NCBI GenBank assembly: GCA_937874515.1
Contig: CALNBV010000165.1
Location: 10,483 to 74,482, forward strand
Source: an uncultured Paenibacillaceae bacterium
GTDB lineage: Bacteria; Bacillota; Bacilli; Aneurinibacillales; Aneurinibacillaceae
Length of the DNA stretch: 64,000 nt
Direction of reading: 5' to 3'
Notes under the pieces: generated by a model
Database searches by the model: none
The model's input: the letters and a program-made list of their open reading frames with translations, nothing else
What the model was told of the DNA's origin: nothing
Shown here: in pieces, positions 18,123-27,357 of the stretch
Position numbering within the stretch: position 1 is the stretch's first letter
Layout: each line of letters starts with the position of its first letter
Translations under genes and position numbers: made by a program

Positions 18123-18162
18123 CTTAAAAACTCCCCCTTATGCTATTGTTTATAAAGAAAAC

Positions 18163-18909
18163 TTATCCATGAGTAACAGCCTTGCCTAAGTAGGCAGATT
18201 GAATGCGTGCATCTCGCGCCAGGTCTTCGGCTAATCCGTGCATTTGTATTTCTCCATTGTGCAACACATAAGCTCGATCAGAAATTTTCAACGCAGAATG
18301 GGCATTTTGTTCTACAAGAAGGATACTTGTCCCCCACTCATTTCGGATTTCTTGTACCATATTGAGAATTTCTTTGACAATCAAAGGAGCTAGTCCAAGA
18401 GAAGGTTCATCTAAGAGCAATAATTGTGGTTTTGCCAATAAGGCCCTGGCGATTGCCAGCATTTGTTGTTGACCACCAGAAAGGGTTCCACCTAACTGGG
18501 CAGATCTTTCTTTTAAAATAGGGAACCGCTGATAAATTTCCTCTATTTCTTCTCTAATTATTTTCTTTCCTGTTTTCGGTAAACGATGGGAGGCACCTAG
18601 CCATAAATTATCCTCAACAGATAAGGTAGAAAAAACTTGCCGACGTTCTGGCACATGGGCCATGCCCATCCCTACCATTTTCTCTGCAGGAACCCCCATT
18701 AGATTTACCCCGTTAAAATAAATGCCTCCCTGCTTGCCATCATGGAGACCAGAAATACAATGCAAAAGAGTGGTTTTTCCTGCTCCATTTGCTCCTAGCA
18801 AAGAAACAATTTCCCCTTTATTCACATGCAAATTTACACCATGCAAGACCTCAACAGGCCCATAATTTGCTTTCAAATGATCCACATGTAAAACCACAAC
18901 TTGTCCCAA
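18163..18909 (-). CDS. livF: LIV-type ABC transporter ATP-binding protein (LivF-like)
   Basis: The 248-residue ATPase has Walker A GANGAGKTT, signature LSGGQQQMLAIARAL and Walker B LLLLDEPSLGLAP, the LivF pattern. The start is a TTG with a strong gggggagg site five bases upstream; no ATG gives a better fit. It follows livG by 14 bases. Confidence 0.92.
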   Translation of the reverse strand: MGQVVVLHVDHLKANYGPVEVLHGVNLHVNKGEIVSLLGANGAGKTTLLHCISGLHDGKQGGIYFNGVNLMGVPAEKMVGMGMAHVPERRQVFSTLSVEDNLWLGASHRLPKTGKKIIREEIEEIYQRFPILKERSAQLGGTLSGGQQQMLAIARALLAKPQLLLLDEPSLGLAPLIVKEILNMVQEIRNEWGTSILLVEQNAHSALKISDRAYVLHNGEIQMHGLAEDLARDARIQSAYLGKAVTHG

Positions 18910-18923
18910 TGCATCCTCCCCCT

Positions 18924-19694
18924 TTAGGCTGAATCTTCTTCTTGTCCTAAGTACGCTGCAATCACCCTGGCATCTTCCTGAATTTCCTGTGGGGTTCCTT
19001 CTGCAATTTTCGCCCCCTGATCCAACACAATGATTCGATCAGCTAAATTCATAATCATATCCATGTCATGTTCAACTAATAGGAGAGAAGTCCCCATTTC
19101 TTTAAACTTACGGAAGGTGTTTGTCATCTGTGCTGTTTCAGTATGGTTTAGGCCTGCTGCCGGTTCATCTAATAGAAGAAAACCAGGACCGGAACACATC
19201 GCTCTCGCAATTTCCATTAATCGTAATTGGCCATAAGAAAGACGTTCAGCTTTCAGTAAAGCAAGATGGCTAATTCCTACTAACTTCAGCCATTGCATAG
19301 CTTGCTTTTTCATTTCTTCTTCTTCTTTTCGAGCAAATGGTAGTTTAAGACCGCAGGAAAACACCCCAGATTTGGTACAGCTATGCAACCCTGTCATTAC
19401 ATTTTCCAGTACGGTCATATCATCAAAGGTTTGTAAATTTTGGAAGGTACGGGTAATGCCAAGTCCTGCATAACGATCCCCTGCCACTTTTTTCAGAGAT
19501 TGGCCACGATAGGCGATTTCCCCACTGGATGGTGGGATAACACCGGAAACCATATTTAATACTGTACTTTTACCTGCTCCATTAGGACCGATTAAAGCGA
19601 CAATTTCTCCTTCATTCACATGAAAAGAAACATTTTTTACTGCCTGGACACCGCCAAAAGAGCGAGATAATTCCTGGACTTCTACTAATTTCAT
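18924..19694 (-). CDS. livG: LIV-type ABC transporter ATP-binding protein (LivG-like)
   Basis: The 256-residue ATPase has Walker A GPNGAGKST, signature LSYGQLRLMEIARAM, Walker B FLLLDEPAAGLNHTE and the LivG-specific GITRTFQNLQTFDDMTVLENV segment. It overlaps the livM stop codon and works with LivF to power the importer. Confidence 0.93.
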   Translation of the reverse strand: MKLVEVQELSRSFGGVQAVKNVSFHVNEGEIVALIGPNGAGKSTVLNMVSGVIPPSSGEIAYRGQSLKKVAGDRYAGLGITRTFQNLQTFDDMTVLENVMTGLHSCTKSGVFSCGLKLPFARKEEEEMKKQAMQWLKLVGISHLALLKAERLSYGQLRLMEIARAMCSGPGFLLLDEPAAGLNHTETAQMTNTFRKFKEMGTSLLLVEHDMDMIMNLADRIIVLDQGAKIAEGTPQEIQEDARVIAAYLGQEEDSA

Positions 19695-20689
19695 TAGGCT
19701 CCCAACTTCCTTTCAGCAGGTAATGGTTCTTCCTGTCGTTTGGCCATTATTTTTTGCAATCTGGGCACCAAACCCTCAGGCATGAAAATAATGCATAGAA
19801 CGAGAATGGCACCATAAACAATTGTATCCATATCCCCTTTTAACATGGGGAAGTGCTCGCTTAAGATGAGCATAACCTCGCCTATGGAACCAATTAAAAT
19901 TGTGCCTAGCAATGCTCCCCAGACACTTGCCGCTCCACCTACAACCACCATGGTAAGAAATTTAATAGATTCATGGAGACCGAAGGGTTGTGGATCGATG
20001 ATTCCCATATAATTGGCATACAATCCACCTGAGATTCCTGCGAATAAACCACTTAATACAAATGCAAGGAGTTTGTAGTTCGCCACGTTAATCCCAATAG
20101 AAGTGGCAGCGATTTCACTTTTATGAATGGCACGAAATGCTCTGCCAATACGGGAATGAATAATCCCCAATGAAAAGAGAAGAACCAGGGTAACCATTCC
20201 CCAAACTAAATAGTAGAAATCTACACCCAGGTCATCAAAAAGGGGAAGTGCTGGAATGCCAACTAAGCCACCCATACCGCCAGTCACCGATTCCCATTCT
20301 CCGAAAACAATTTGCACAATAAACCCCATAGCTAAAGTGGCCATTGCCAAATAATAACCTTGCAGCCCTGCAATGGCTCTTGCCATTAAAAAAGCAGCAA
20401 TGGCTGGGATTAATGCGGCAATCAGTAATGCAAACCAGGGGGACATTCCCCATTTAGTTGTTAAAATGCCTGTTGTATAAGCTCCAATCCCCCAGAATGC
20501 TGCTTGTCCTAAAGATATTTGTCCTGCATAACCCATAACCAGACTTAAGCCGATAGTTACAATGGCATGTAACCCCATAATGATTCCTACTGATAGAAAG
20601 TAATCGCTGCCGAAAAAGGGGAACAAGCCCGCTACTAAAAGATAGACACCAAATACGATAAGTGACTTTTTTGAAAACAAAGCCTTCAT
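19694..20689 (-). CDS. livM: LIV-type ABC transporter permease (LivM-like)
   Basis: The 331-residue protein has about nine membrane segments and the family segments MGYAGQISLGQAAFWGIGAY and VVGGAASVWGALLG. LivM and LivH form the membrane channel. Genes on both sides overlap by single codons, indicating one transcript. No deviation from family length was seen. Confidence 0.93.
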   Translation of the reverse strand: MKALFSKKSLIVFGVYLLVAGLFPFFGSDYFLSVGIIMGLHAIVTIGLSLVMGYAGQISLGQAAFWGIGAYTTGILTTKWGMSPWFALLIAALIPAIAAFLMARAIAGLQGYYLAMATLAMGFIVQIVFGEWESVTGGMGGLVGIPALPLFDDLGVDFYYLVWGMVTLVLLFSLGIIHSRIGRAFRAIHKSEIAATSIGINVANYKLLAFVLSGLFAGISGGLYANYMGIIDPQPFGLHESIKFLTMVVVGGAASVWGALLGTILIGSIGEVMLILSEHFPMLKGDMDTIVYGAILVLCIIFMPEGLVPRLQKIMAKRQEEPLPAERKLGA

Positions 20690-21567
20690 TATAGTCCCCC
20701 CTTGCCCACACTGGGTTCACCAAACAATCCTGTTGGCTTAATCATAAGAACCCCAATAATTAGAAGGAAAACAATGGCATCCTTTAATCCAGAACTAATC
20801 AGCCCAGCTCCAAAGGCCTCAACTAATCCAATAAGAAAACCTGCAGCAGTTACGCCAATGGGGTTCTGCAACCCCCCCAGAATGGCAGCTGAAAAACCTT
20901 TAATGCCTAACATGACACCCACATCATAGGACGTAACATTAAGAGGGGCTATGGCAATGCCAGCAATCGCTCCGGAAGCCGCACTCATGGCAAAGGCCAA
21001 TAGGGCCATTTTATTCGGATTAATCCCCATGAGGCGGGTTGCTAATAAATTAACTGAGCAGGCATACATTTTTTTGCCTAAGAGAGTTTTATTCATTAAA
21101 AACCAGAAAACAAACAATAAAAGGAGGACTGCCAGGATGACCCATAGGCTTTGTTGGGCCATGCTGATTCCGGAAAAAGTAATCGGTTCATTACTCGTAA
21201 ACGGGGCAAGAGCATAGGCATCTTTTCCCCAAAACATACTAGCCACTCCTCTAATTAAAATGGACAACCCTATCGTCAGAATAATCAGACTTATTTGGTT
21301 AGACATAGGCCCATATCGAACAACAAATCGTTGTAGTAGCATCCCAATCAAGGTGACCATTAGAACTGAGAGAACAAAAGCAAGACCATAAGACATCCCT
21401 GTCCCTAATAAGGTAACTGCAATTAAGCCACCAAGCATAAGAAATTCACCCTGGGCTAAATTAATGACCTTACTGACCTGATAGATTGTAACAAAACCGA
21501 TTGCGACAATGGCATAAATGCCCCCGCTAACCAATCCATTAACCAAAAACTGAAAAAAGTCGGTCAT
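20689..21567 (-). CDS. livH: LIV-type ABC transporter permease (LivH-like)
   Basis: The 292-residue membrane protein has about eight segments and the LivH hallmarks NGLVSGGIYAIVAIGFVTIY, INLAQGEFLMLGG and the IKGFSAAILGGL motif. It is first in the transporter operon, 91 bases after paaX, with the inverted repeat at 21603-21660 between them. Confidence 0.93.
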   Translation of the reverse strand: MTDFFQFLVNGLVSGGIYAIVAIGFVTIYQVSKVINLAQGEFLMLGGLIAVTLLGTGMSYGLAFVLSVLMVTLIGMLLQRFVVRYGPMSNQISLIILTIGLSILIRGVASMFWGKDAYALAPFTSNEPITFSGISMAQQSLWVILAVLLLLFVFWFLMNKTLLGKKMYACSVNLLATRLMGINPNKMALLAFAMSAASGAIAGIAIAPLNVTSYDVGVMLGIKGFSAAILGGLQNPIGVTAAGFLIGLVEAFGAGLISSGLKDAIVFLLIIGVLMIKPTGLFGEPSVGKGGL

Positions 21568-21602
21568 CAGTCTTTCCCCCTTAAATTATTCAATTGTTTC
21601 CC

Positions 21603-21660
21603 AAATTGTAATCTGTGCATCCAAAAAACCTCATTGGCCTTTGGATGCAAGTTACAATTT
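21603..21660. terminator. Long imperfect inverted repeat between paaX and livH
   Basis: Outer arms aaattgtaa / ttacaattt and inner arms gcatccaaa / tttggatgc are both perfect, separated by 5- and 3-base bulges around a 14-base loop. It overlaps the paaX stop codon. It may act as a terminator or attenuator between paaX and the transporter genes; the T run inside the loop side (ggttttttgg on the minus strand) is not in the normal position. Confidence 0.55.
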
Positions 21661-22483
21661 AGACTGGCTCTGGCGCCGCTTCGAATATGCTCTCAAAAAA
21701 GCGAATCGCCCCGGGATTTAACTCTTCATAAAAACGTTTAAATAACCCATCTGCTTCTTTAGCATTCCAATTTTTCGGTAAAAGGGATTCAGGAATATCC
21801 GGATCAACAAAAAGGAATTTTCGATATTCATGAACAAGATAGGTCTTCTCTACAAAACATTCCCCATCTGTAATACCGTCTGGTCCTTTTTTGATAAATT
21901 CCTCATACTTGGGTTGATACTTATCAATAAATCTTTGATAAGCTTCCTGGATTTCTTGTAAATCCCAGCATTTTTCTACCAGTTGCTTTTCACCGCTCCA
22001 ACCAATATGCTCACAACAAAATATTTCAACAAAACCCTCGACCTCATAAGATTGGGTAATTTCCTTTACCCGTTCCCCTATATTATGTGGGCTAATCCAT
22101 GTACTTGTCGTTAACATGCCAAACCCTAACCAGGTTAACTCTTTACGAAGTTGATCTCGCTTTTCCCTGATTTTCTCTGGAATGTTGTAACTAACCATGG
22201 TCCACTTTCCATCCCATTGTTCTGGATTTTGCTTATATATTCTCGCAGCAGCTTCATTTAACCGTTTTTTTCCTTTTTCCGTCATAGAATAATAGCTTCG
22301 ATTCCCAATTTTACGTGACTGAATCCATCCCTGTCGTAGTATGCGAGATATGGCAGCACGAACAGCCTGTTCTGTTAAACCAAACTCACCCATTATTCGA
22401 GTTAAACTTCCGACCCAAATCTCACCACCAAAATGGCGAACATATTCACCATAAATGGTAAATAACATGGATTGCGAATTCAT
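21659..22483 (-). CDS. paaX: PaaX-family transcriptional repressor
   Basis: The 274-residue protein has the PaaX plan: an N-terminal winged helix (SMLFTIYGEYVRHFGGEIWVG then LTEQAVRAAISRILRQGW), a central PaaX domain (WDGKWTMVSYNIPEKIREKRDQLRKELTWLGFG) and a C-terminal domain (EYRKFLFVDPDIPESLLPKNW). PaaX represses phenylacetate genes and is released by phenylacetyl-CoA. The start at 22483 has ggag nine bases upstream; the longer frame has none. It is the leading candidate for binding the AACGT operators in the island, although the E. coli PaaX site differs. Confidence 0.9.
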   Translation of the reverse strand: MNSQSMLFTIYGEYVRHFGGEIWVGSLTRIMGEFGLTEQAVRAAISRILRQGWIQSRKIGNRSYYSMTEKGKKRLNEAAARIYKQNPEQWDGKWTMVSYNIPEKIREKRDQLRKELTWLGFGMLTTSTWISPHNIGERVKEITQSYEVEGFVEIFCCEHIGWSGEKQLVEKCWDLQEIQEAYQRFIDKYQPKYEEFIKKGPDGITDGECFVEKTYLVHEYRKFLFVDPDIPESLLPKNWNAKEADGLFKRFYEELNPGAIRFFESIFEAAPEPV

Positions 22484-22543
22484 CACATCATCTCCATTCC
22501 AATTTTCCCTTTTCTTTACCACCTTCTATCTTACAATACTTAC

Positions 22544-23746
22544 CTACATTCGCTCAATAACGACAGCAATTCCCTGTCCAACACCAATACACATGGTCGC
22601 TAAACCATAACGGCTTTCTCTTCTTTCCATCTCATATAGTAAAGTGGTTAGGATCCGACCACCGCTGGCACCTAATGGGTGTCCAATAGCAATGGCTCCA
22701 CCATTCACATTCACCTTTTCTTGAGGAATATCCAATTCTTTTATGGTAGCCAAAACTTGTGAAGCAAAGGCTTCATTGATTTCAAACAAATCAATATCCT
22801 TTATGGTAAGCCCTGCTCTTTGTAACGCTTTTTTCGTTGCAGGTATTGGCCCAATCCCCATAAATAACGGATCAACCCCGGCAACAGCAGAAGCCACAAT
22901 GCGGGCGCGGGGCTGTAAGCCTAAGGAAACAGCTTTTTCCCTTTCCATCACAAGCAAAGCGGATGCCCCATCATTTAAACCAGATGAATTGCCTGCAGTA
23001 ACTGTCCCACCTTCTCGGAAGGCTGGTTTTAAGCGAGATAATTGATCCAATGTGGTTTGGGGCCGTGAATGTTCATCACTGCTAAAGAGAGTAATGTTTC
23101 CTTTGCGGTCTGTAAGCTCCATAGAGATTCTTTCTTGCTCAAATCTCCCACCTTTTTCCGCCTGAGCCCACTTTTGCTGGCTGGAGAAAGCAAAGGCATC
23201 TTGTTCTTCCCTGCTAATCCCGTATTTTTCAGCTACGTTTTCTGCCGTTTCACCTAAACTAATCGGCGGATAAAGTGTTTTCATCTTTTCATTAATTAAT
23301 CGCCATCCTAGGGTGGTATCCTCTAAAACACGACTTCCCCGTTGAAAAGCTACTTCTGGTTTCATCATCACAAGGGGAGCACGAGTCATACTTTCCGTGC
23401 CACCTGTAATATACACATCTCCATTTTCAGCGGCAATTCCATTGGCAGCAAGAATAACCGATTCCAGCCCTGAACCACATAATCGATTGACAGTCACACC
23501 AGGTACGGTAACAGGCAACCCGGCCAATAATAAAGACATCCTGGCCACATTACGATTATCTTCACCAGGCTGATTGGCACACCCAAAAATTACATCTTCA
23601 ATGAAATCAGGGTCTATTGGATTTCGCTCAAGTAACTTTTTGATTACATAAGCCCCTAAATCATCAGGGCGCACTTCTTTTAATGATCCATTAATCTTGC
23701 CAATAGGAGTTCTTATGGCATCTACAATAACTGCTTCTCTTTTCAA
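22544..23746 (-). CDS. Acetyl-CoA C-acyltransferase (PaaJ-like thiolase), copy 2
   Basis: The 400-residue thiolase has the acyl-accepting cysteine in NRLCGSGLE, the NEAFASQ and GHPLGASGGR motifs and the C-terminal CIGVGQG with the second cysteine. In phenylacetate catabolism PaaJ cleaves 3-oxoadipyl-CoA and its dehydrosuberyl analogue. The TTG start at 23746 is preferred: a gggaggggtt site precedes it at normal spacing, and it makes this protein equal in length to the neighbouring thiolase. The paralog directly upstream is similar throughout, so they look like an old tandem duplication. Confidence 0.88.
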   Translation of the reverse strand: MKREAVIVDAIRTPIGKINGSLKEVRPDDLGAYVIKKLLERNPIDPDFIEDVIFGCANQPGEDNRNVARMSLLLAGLPVTVPGVTVNRLCGSGLESVILAANGIAAENGDVYITGGTESMTRAPLVMMKPEVAFQRGSRVLEDTTLGWRLINEKMKTLYPPISLGETAENVAEKYGISREEQDAFAFSSQQKWAQAEKGGRFEQERISMELTDRKGNITLFSSDEHSRPQTTLDQLSRLKPAFREGGTVTAGNSSGLNDGASALLVMEREKAVSLGLQPRARIVASAVAGVDPLFMGIGPIPATKKALQRAGLTIKDIDLFEINEAFASQVLATIKELDIPQEKVNVNGGAIAIGHPLGASGGRILTTLLYEMERRESRYGLATMCIGVGQGIAVVIERM

Positions 23747-23777
23747 TCCAACCCCTCCCATTTTATCTTTCATAGAT

Positions 23778-24980
23778 TTATAAAGCCTCAACCAGGGTTG
23801 CTAACCCCTGTCCACCGCCAATACAAAGAGAAACCACACCATAGCGTTTCTTACGGCGGCGCAATTCAAAAAGAATGGTTCCTAGTAAACGTCCACCACT
23901 TGCTCCTAATGGATGGCCAAGAGCAATGGCTCCCCCGTTTACATTGGTCCGTTCTACGGGTAAATTTAACTCCCTAATACATGCTATAGTTTGAGAAGCG
24001 AAGGCTTCATTAATTTCAAAGAGATCAATATCAGAGACAGACATTCCTGTTTCTTTAAGAAGCTTATTAATGGCTTCCACTGGACCAATCCCCATAATCC
24101 GAGGATTTACTCCCGCCACTGCATAATGAACAATTTTACCAAGGGGGGCAATCTTCTTTTCCTCCACTTTATCCCTGCTCATTAACACCACAGAAGCCGC
24201 TCCATCATTAATACCCGATGAATTCCCAGCTGTGACACTTCCCTTGGAACGAAAGGCTGGTTTTAAACGGGCCAGGCTTTCTTCCGTAATTTTGGGACGA
24301 GGGTGCTCATCAACAGAGAAAATCCCTACTTCCCCCTTTTTTCCTTTTAGGGTTACTGGCACGATTTCTTCTCGAAATACACCAGAATCAATTGCTTTAA
24401 GTGCCCTCCTCTGGCTCTCTAAAGCATAAGCATCTTGTTCTTCCCGGCTAATCCCGTATTTTTCTGCAACATTTTCCGCTGTATCTCCCATGGTTAAATC
24501 CCCATAGATTGAAACAGGTGCCGAACGTGGGTCCCCAAAGGACTCCATTAATACTTGGGGACCTCGTTGGAAAGGAGAAGAAAACTTCTCCATTATGTAA
24601 GGGGATCGGGTTAAATTCTCTACCCCCCCGGCAACCATGACTTCCGCCTGTCCACTGGCAATGGTTTGTGCTGCAAGGTTGATAGCTTCCAAACCGGAAG
24701 CACATACCCGATTTACGGTCATTCCTGGTACTGTTTCCGGAAAACCTGCTTTTAATAAGCCCACCCGGGCAATATTAATAAAGGGACTGGCACTAATGAC
24801 GTTACCCATGATGACTCCATCTACTTCTGCGGCACTAATTCCTGCTCTTTTTACCCCTTCAGCGAGAACCAATGCGGACAAATCATCCATAGGAACTTCC
24901 TTAAGGCTTCCCCCGAGAGTTCCGAAGGGGGTTCGGGCTACGGAAACAACGAAAACTTCACTGTTAGGATTGTTTCGCAT
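23778..24980 (-). CDS. Acetyl-CoA C-acyltransferase (PaaJ-like thiolase), copy 1
   Basis: The 400-residue thiolase has NRVCASGLE, NEAFASQ, GHPLGASGGR and CIGGGQG, a complete Cys-His-Cys set. It starts 17 bases inside the preceding dehydrogenase-like gene at an ATG with aggagggga upstream; longer in-frame starts lack a site. Two thiolases in one operon suggest separate specificities, such as 3-oxoadipyl-CoA and 3-oxo-5,6-dehydrosuberyl-CoA, but which is which cannot be read from sequence. Confidence 0.88.
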   Translation of the reverse strand: MRNNPNSEVFVVSVARTPFGTLGGSLKEVPMDDLSALVLAEGVKRAGISAAEVDGVIMGNVISASPFINIARVGLLKAGFPETVPGMTVNRVCASGLEAINLAAQTIASGQAEVMVAGGVENLTRSPYIMEKFSSPFQRGPQVLMESFGDPRSAPVSIYGDLTMGDTAENVAEKYGISREEQDAYALESQRRALKAIDSGVFREEIVPVTLKGKKGEVGIFSVDEHPRPKITEESLARLKPAFRSKGSVTAGNSSGINDGAASVVLMSRDKVEEKKIAPLGKIVHYAVAGVNPRIMGIGPVEAINKLLKETGMSVSDIDLFEINEAFASQTIACIRELNLPVERTNVNGGAIALGHPLGASGGRLLGTILFELRRRKKRYGVVSLCIGGGQGLATLVEAL

Positions 24981-25725
24981 AGTTCCCCTCCTTTTCAATC
25001 TCATAGGTGTAAAAGCCCCGTCCCACACCTTCTCCCAACCAGCCTGCTAACACCATTTTTCGCAATAATGGAGCAGGACGATAACGTTCTTCTTTCATTT
25101 CCCGATGGAGTCCATCAATTACGCTATATACCTCATCTAAACCCACTCGATCCGCCCATCGAAGGGGACCAAAAGGATAATTAGTTCCAAGTTTCATCCC
25201 TTGATCAATATCCTCGGGTTCTGCTACCCTTTCTATCAGGGCAAAAATGGCTTCATTAATAATGAGAGAAAGAATCCGTGGAAAAACGAGTCCAACTTCA
25301 TCCTCTACCACTTCTGTTTCTTTTCCTAATGCGGAAAAAAAAGTGGCAGCCTGAGCAAGTATTGATGGATCTGTTTGTAATGCAGGAGCAATTTCAATTA
25401 AATTCCCTTCTTCTAAAGGAAGGAAGGTACCGAAACCACACACTCGCTGGGGATGACGGGTCCATGAAGCCACTTCTGTTGCCGTAACTGCAAGAGTAGT
25501 AACCAGTAAAGGAATACCTGTAGGCAACATCTGGTCTAACTTTTGCACCCGTTGTCTTTTTATAGTTAAATCACTGTTTGTCACTTCCAGAGCAAACTGG
25601 ACATCTAATCCATCTCCCGCTTCTTCAATGGATTGAACTAGGAAACCCTTTTCCTGGAGCATTCCTTTCCATGCATCCCCTTGGGGTCCTACTCCTTCTA
25701 CCAGGACTTTAATTGGTGTACTCAT
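24964..25725 (-). CDS. 3-Hydroxyacyl-CoA dehydrogenase-like protein lacking NAD and catalytic motifs
   Basis: The 253-residue protein aligns end to end with the neighbouring PaaH (matching C-terminal segment RPAPLLRKMVLAGWLGEGVG and the YPFGPLRWADRVGLDEV region), so it belongs to the 3-hydroxyacyl-CoA dehydrogenase family. The N-terminal GxGxxG loop is replaced by VEGVGPQGDAW without the dinucleotide pattern, and the catalytic His of GFHFFNP is Gly99 here (GFGTFLP). It is probably not a functional dehydrogenase and may be a partner or binding subunit. The ATG has gggaggtgg upstream and overlaps paaH by 17 bases. Confidence 0.8.
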   Translation of the reverse strand: MSTPIKVLVEGVGPQGDAWKGMLQEKGFLVQSIEEAGDGLDVQFALEVTNSDLTIKRQRVQKLDQMLPTGIPLLVTTLAVTATEVASWTRHPQRVCGFGTFLPLEEGNLIEIAPALQTDPSILAQAATFFSALGKETEVVEDEVGLVFPRILSLIINEAIFALIERVAEPEDIDQGMKLGTNYPFGPLRWADRVGLDEVYSVIDGLHREMKEERYRPAPLLRKMVLAGWLGEGVGRGFYTYEIEKEGNYAKQS

Positions 25726-26539
25726 AAAATCCACCTCCCGTCTTTTTCCCCAGGGTGCCAGCTTGTACCATTCTCTCTTGTAATCGGCTCGGTTTAAACC
25801 GACTTTCCTGGAAAAATCCCTGATACACTGATTGTGTAGTGGCAAAATTAATATCAATGCCAATCAGGTCCTGTAGGGCAAAGGGACCCATTTTGAACCC
25901 GCCGGCCCCAGTCATAATTCGATCAATCTGCTCCACACTGGCGATTCCATCCCCAACAATTCGTAACGCTTCATTATAATAAGGCCGCGCCACTCGATTT
26001 ACGATAAAACCAGGGGAATCTTTTACCTTTACTGGTTTTTTGCCAAGTTTAGCAGCAAATTGAAGGGCTTGTTCTGCCTCCTCTTGCCCTGATTGGTATC
26101 CCACAATCACTTCGACTAAAGGCATCACAGGTGCAGGATTAAAAAAGTGAAAACCAAGAATCCGCTCCGGGTGAGGAATGCCTGCTGCAATCTCTGTAAT
26201 GGAAATAGAAGATGTATTGGATAAAAGAAGGCTATCATCTGAACAAACCTGGGCTAACTCTTGAAAAATTGCCCTTTTTAGCTCTAAACGCTCTGGTACT
26301 GCTTCAATGACCACATGACAGGAAGCTAAATCCACAATTTGTGTAATCAAGTTAAGGTTAGAGAGCGTGTCTTCCTGGTTTAATTTCTGCAAGCGAGCTG
26401 TAATGGATCCTTTGGCTTTATCCAACACTTGTTGGTTGGCATCACATAAAAAGACCTGGTATCCACTTTGTAAACAGACCTGGGCAATCCCAGCCCCCAT
26501 GGTGCCGGCCCCAATAATTCCCACTCTCTTGATTTCCAT
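25709..26539 (-). CDS. paaH: 3-Hydroxyacyl-CoA dehydrogenase PaaH-like
   Basis: The 276-residue protein has a complete NAD-binding loop IIGAGTMGAGIAQ (residues 8-20), the SNTSS segment, the catalytic histidine in LGFHFFNPAP and the C-terminal domain with PGFIVNRVARPYYNEA. In the phenylacetate pathway it oxidises 3-hydroxyadipyl-CoA with NAD. It could equally serve general beta-oxidation, but its place between paaG and thiolases supports PaaH. A ggaggggg site precedes the ATG. Confidence 0.9.
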   Translation of the reverse strand: MEIKRVGIIGAGTMGAGIAQVCLQSGYQVFLCDANQQVLDKAKGSITARLQKLNQEDTLSNLNLITQIVDLASCHVVIEAVPERLELKRAIFQELAQVCSDDSLLLSNTSSISITEIAAGIPHPERILGFHFFNPAPVMPLVEVIVGYQSGQEEAEQALQFAAKLGKKPVKVKDSPGFIVNRVARPYYNEALRIVGDGIASVEQIDRIMTGAGGFKMGPFALQDLIGIDINFATTQSVYQGFFQESRFKPSRLQERMVQAGTLGKKTGGGFYEYTN

Positions 26540-26560
26540 TCTTCCCCCTCCTTCTTTTCG

Positions 26561-27343
26561 CTATTTTCCTGTAAAATGAGGTTTGCGTTTTTCCACAAAT
26601 GCTTGCACCCCTTCACGATGGTCCTGGGTGTTCCCGGCTATTTCCTGGGAAAAGGCTTCATATTCCAAGGTTTCTTCTAAATTCATGTTCAATCCTTGAT
26701 ACATGGTACGCTTAATTAAACCAATACCCTTTGTTGGCAGTGATGCTAATTTCTCTGCATACGCCATCACTTCATCCAAGAAGTTCTCTTCTGTAAACAC
26801 ATGATTCACAAGACCGATTTCCTTCGCTTCCTTGGCACTAAGACGAGCCCCAGTAAAAGCCAATTCCATGGCTTTCCCCAATCCAACAATGCGAGGCAAA
26901 AAGTAACATCCACCAGAGTCTGGTACCAGACCAATATTCACAAATGCATTCACGAAGGAAGCCTTTTCTGAAGCAAGGCGCAAGTCACAGGCTAATGCCA
27001 GACTCATTCCCGCTCCGGCTGCGACCCCATTTACTGCAGCAATAACCGGCTTTTCAATTTTTTGAATTTGTAAAACCATAGGATTATATCGTTCACGAAG
27101 AAACTTGCTAAAATCCATTTCTTCTTTTAAATCCAATACTTCTCCTAAATCCTGTCCAGCACAAAAGGCTTTTCCTGAACCGGTAATCACCACACAGCGA
27201 ACATTAGAATCTCTCCCTGCACTTTTGAAAGCTTCTGTAATTTCACGGTTCATTTGTTCTATAAATGCATTAAAGGTAGAAGGCCGATTAAATTGAATAA
27301 CAGCCACGTTCCTCTTCACTTCATAATTAATAGTTTCAAACAT
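26561..27343 (-). CDS. paaG: Ring 1,2-epoxyphenylacetyl-CoA isomerase PaaG-like
   Basis: This 260-residue crotonase-family protein has the CoA pocket and oxyanion segments FCAGQDLGEVLD and GVAAGAGMSLALACDL. The active-site region reads NIGLVPDSGGCYFLPR: the Asp of PDSGG replaces the usual hydratase glutamate, which is the PaaG isomerase pattern. PaaG converts the ring epoxide made by the PaaABCE epoxidase to an oxepin, so its presence implies an epoxidase product is formed here even though only a PaaA-like subunit is visible. Confidence 0.87.
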   Translation of the reverse strand: MFETINYEVKRNVAVIQFNRPSTFNAFIEQMNREITEAFKSAGRDSNVRCVVITGSGKAFCAGQDLGEVLDLKEEMDFSKFLRERYNPMVLQIQKIEKPVIAAVNGVAAGAGMSLALACDLRLASEKASFVNAFVNIGLVPDSGGCYFLPRIVGLGKAMELAFTGARLSAKEAKEIGLVNHVFTEENFLDEVMAYAEKLASLPTKGIGLIKRTMYQGLNMNLEETLEYEAFSQEIAGNTQDHREGVQAFVEKRKPHFTGK

Positions 27344-27357
27344 CCTTTTCCCTCCTT

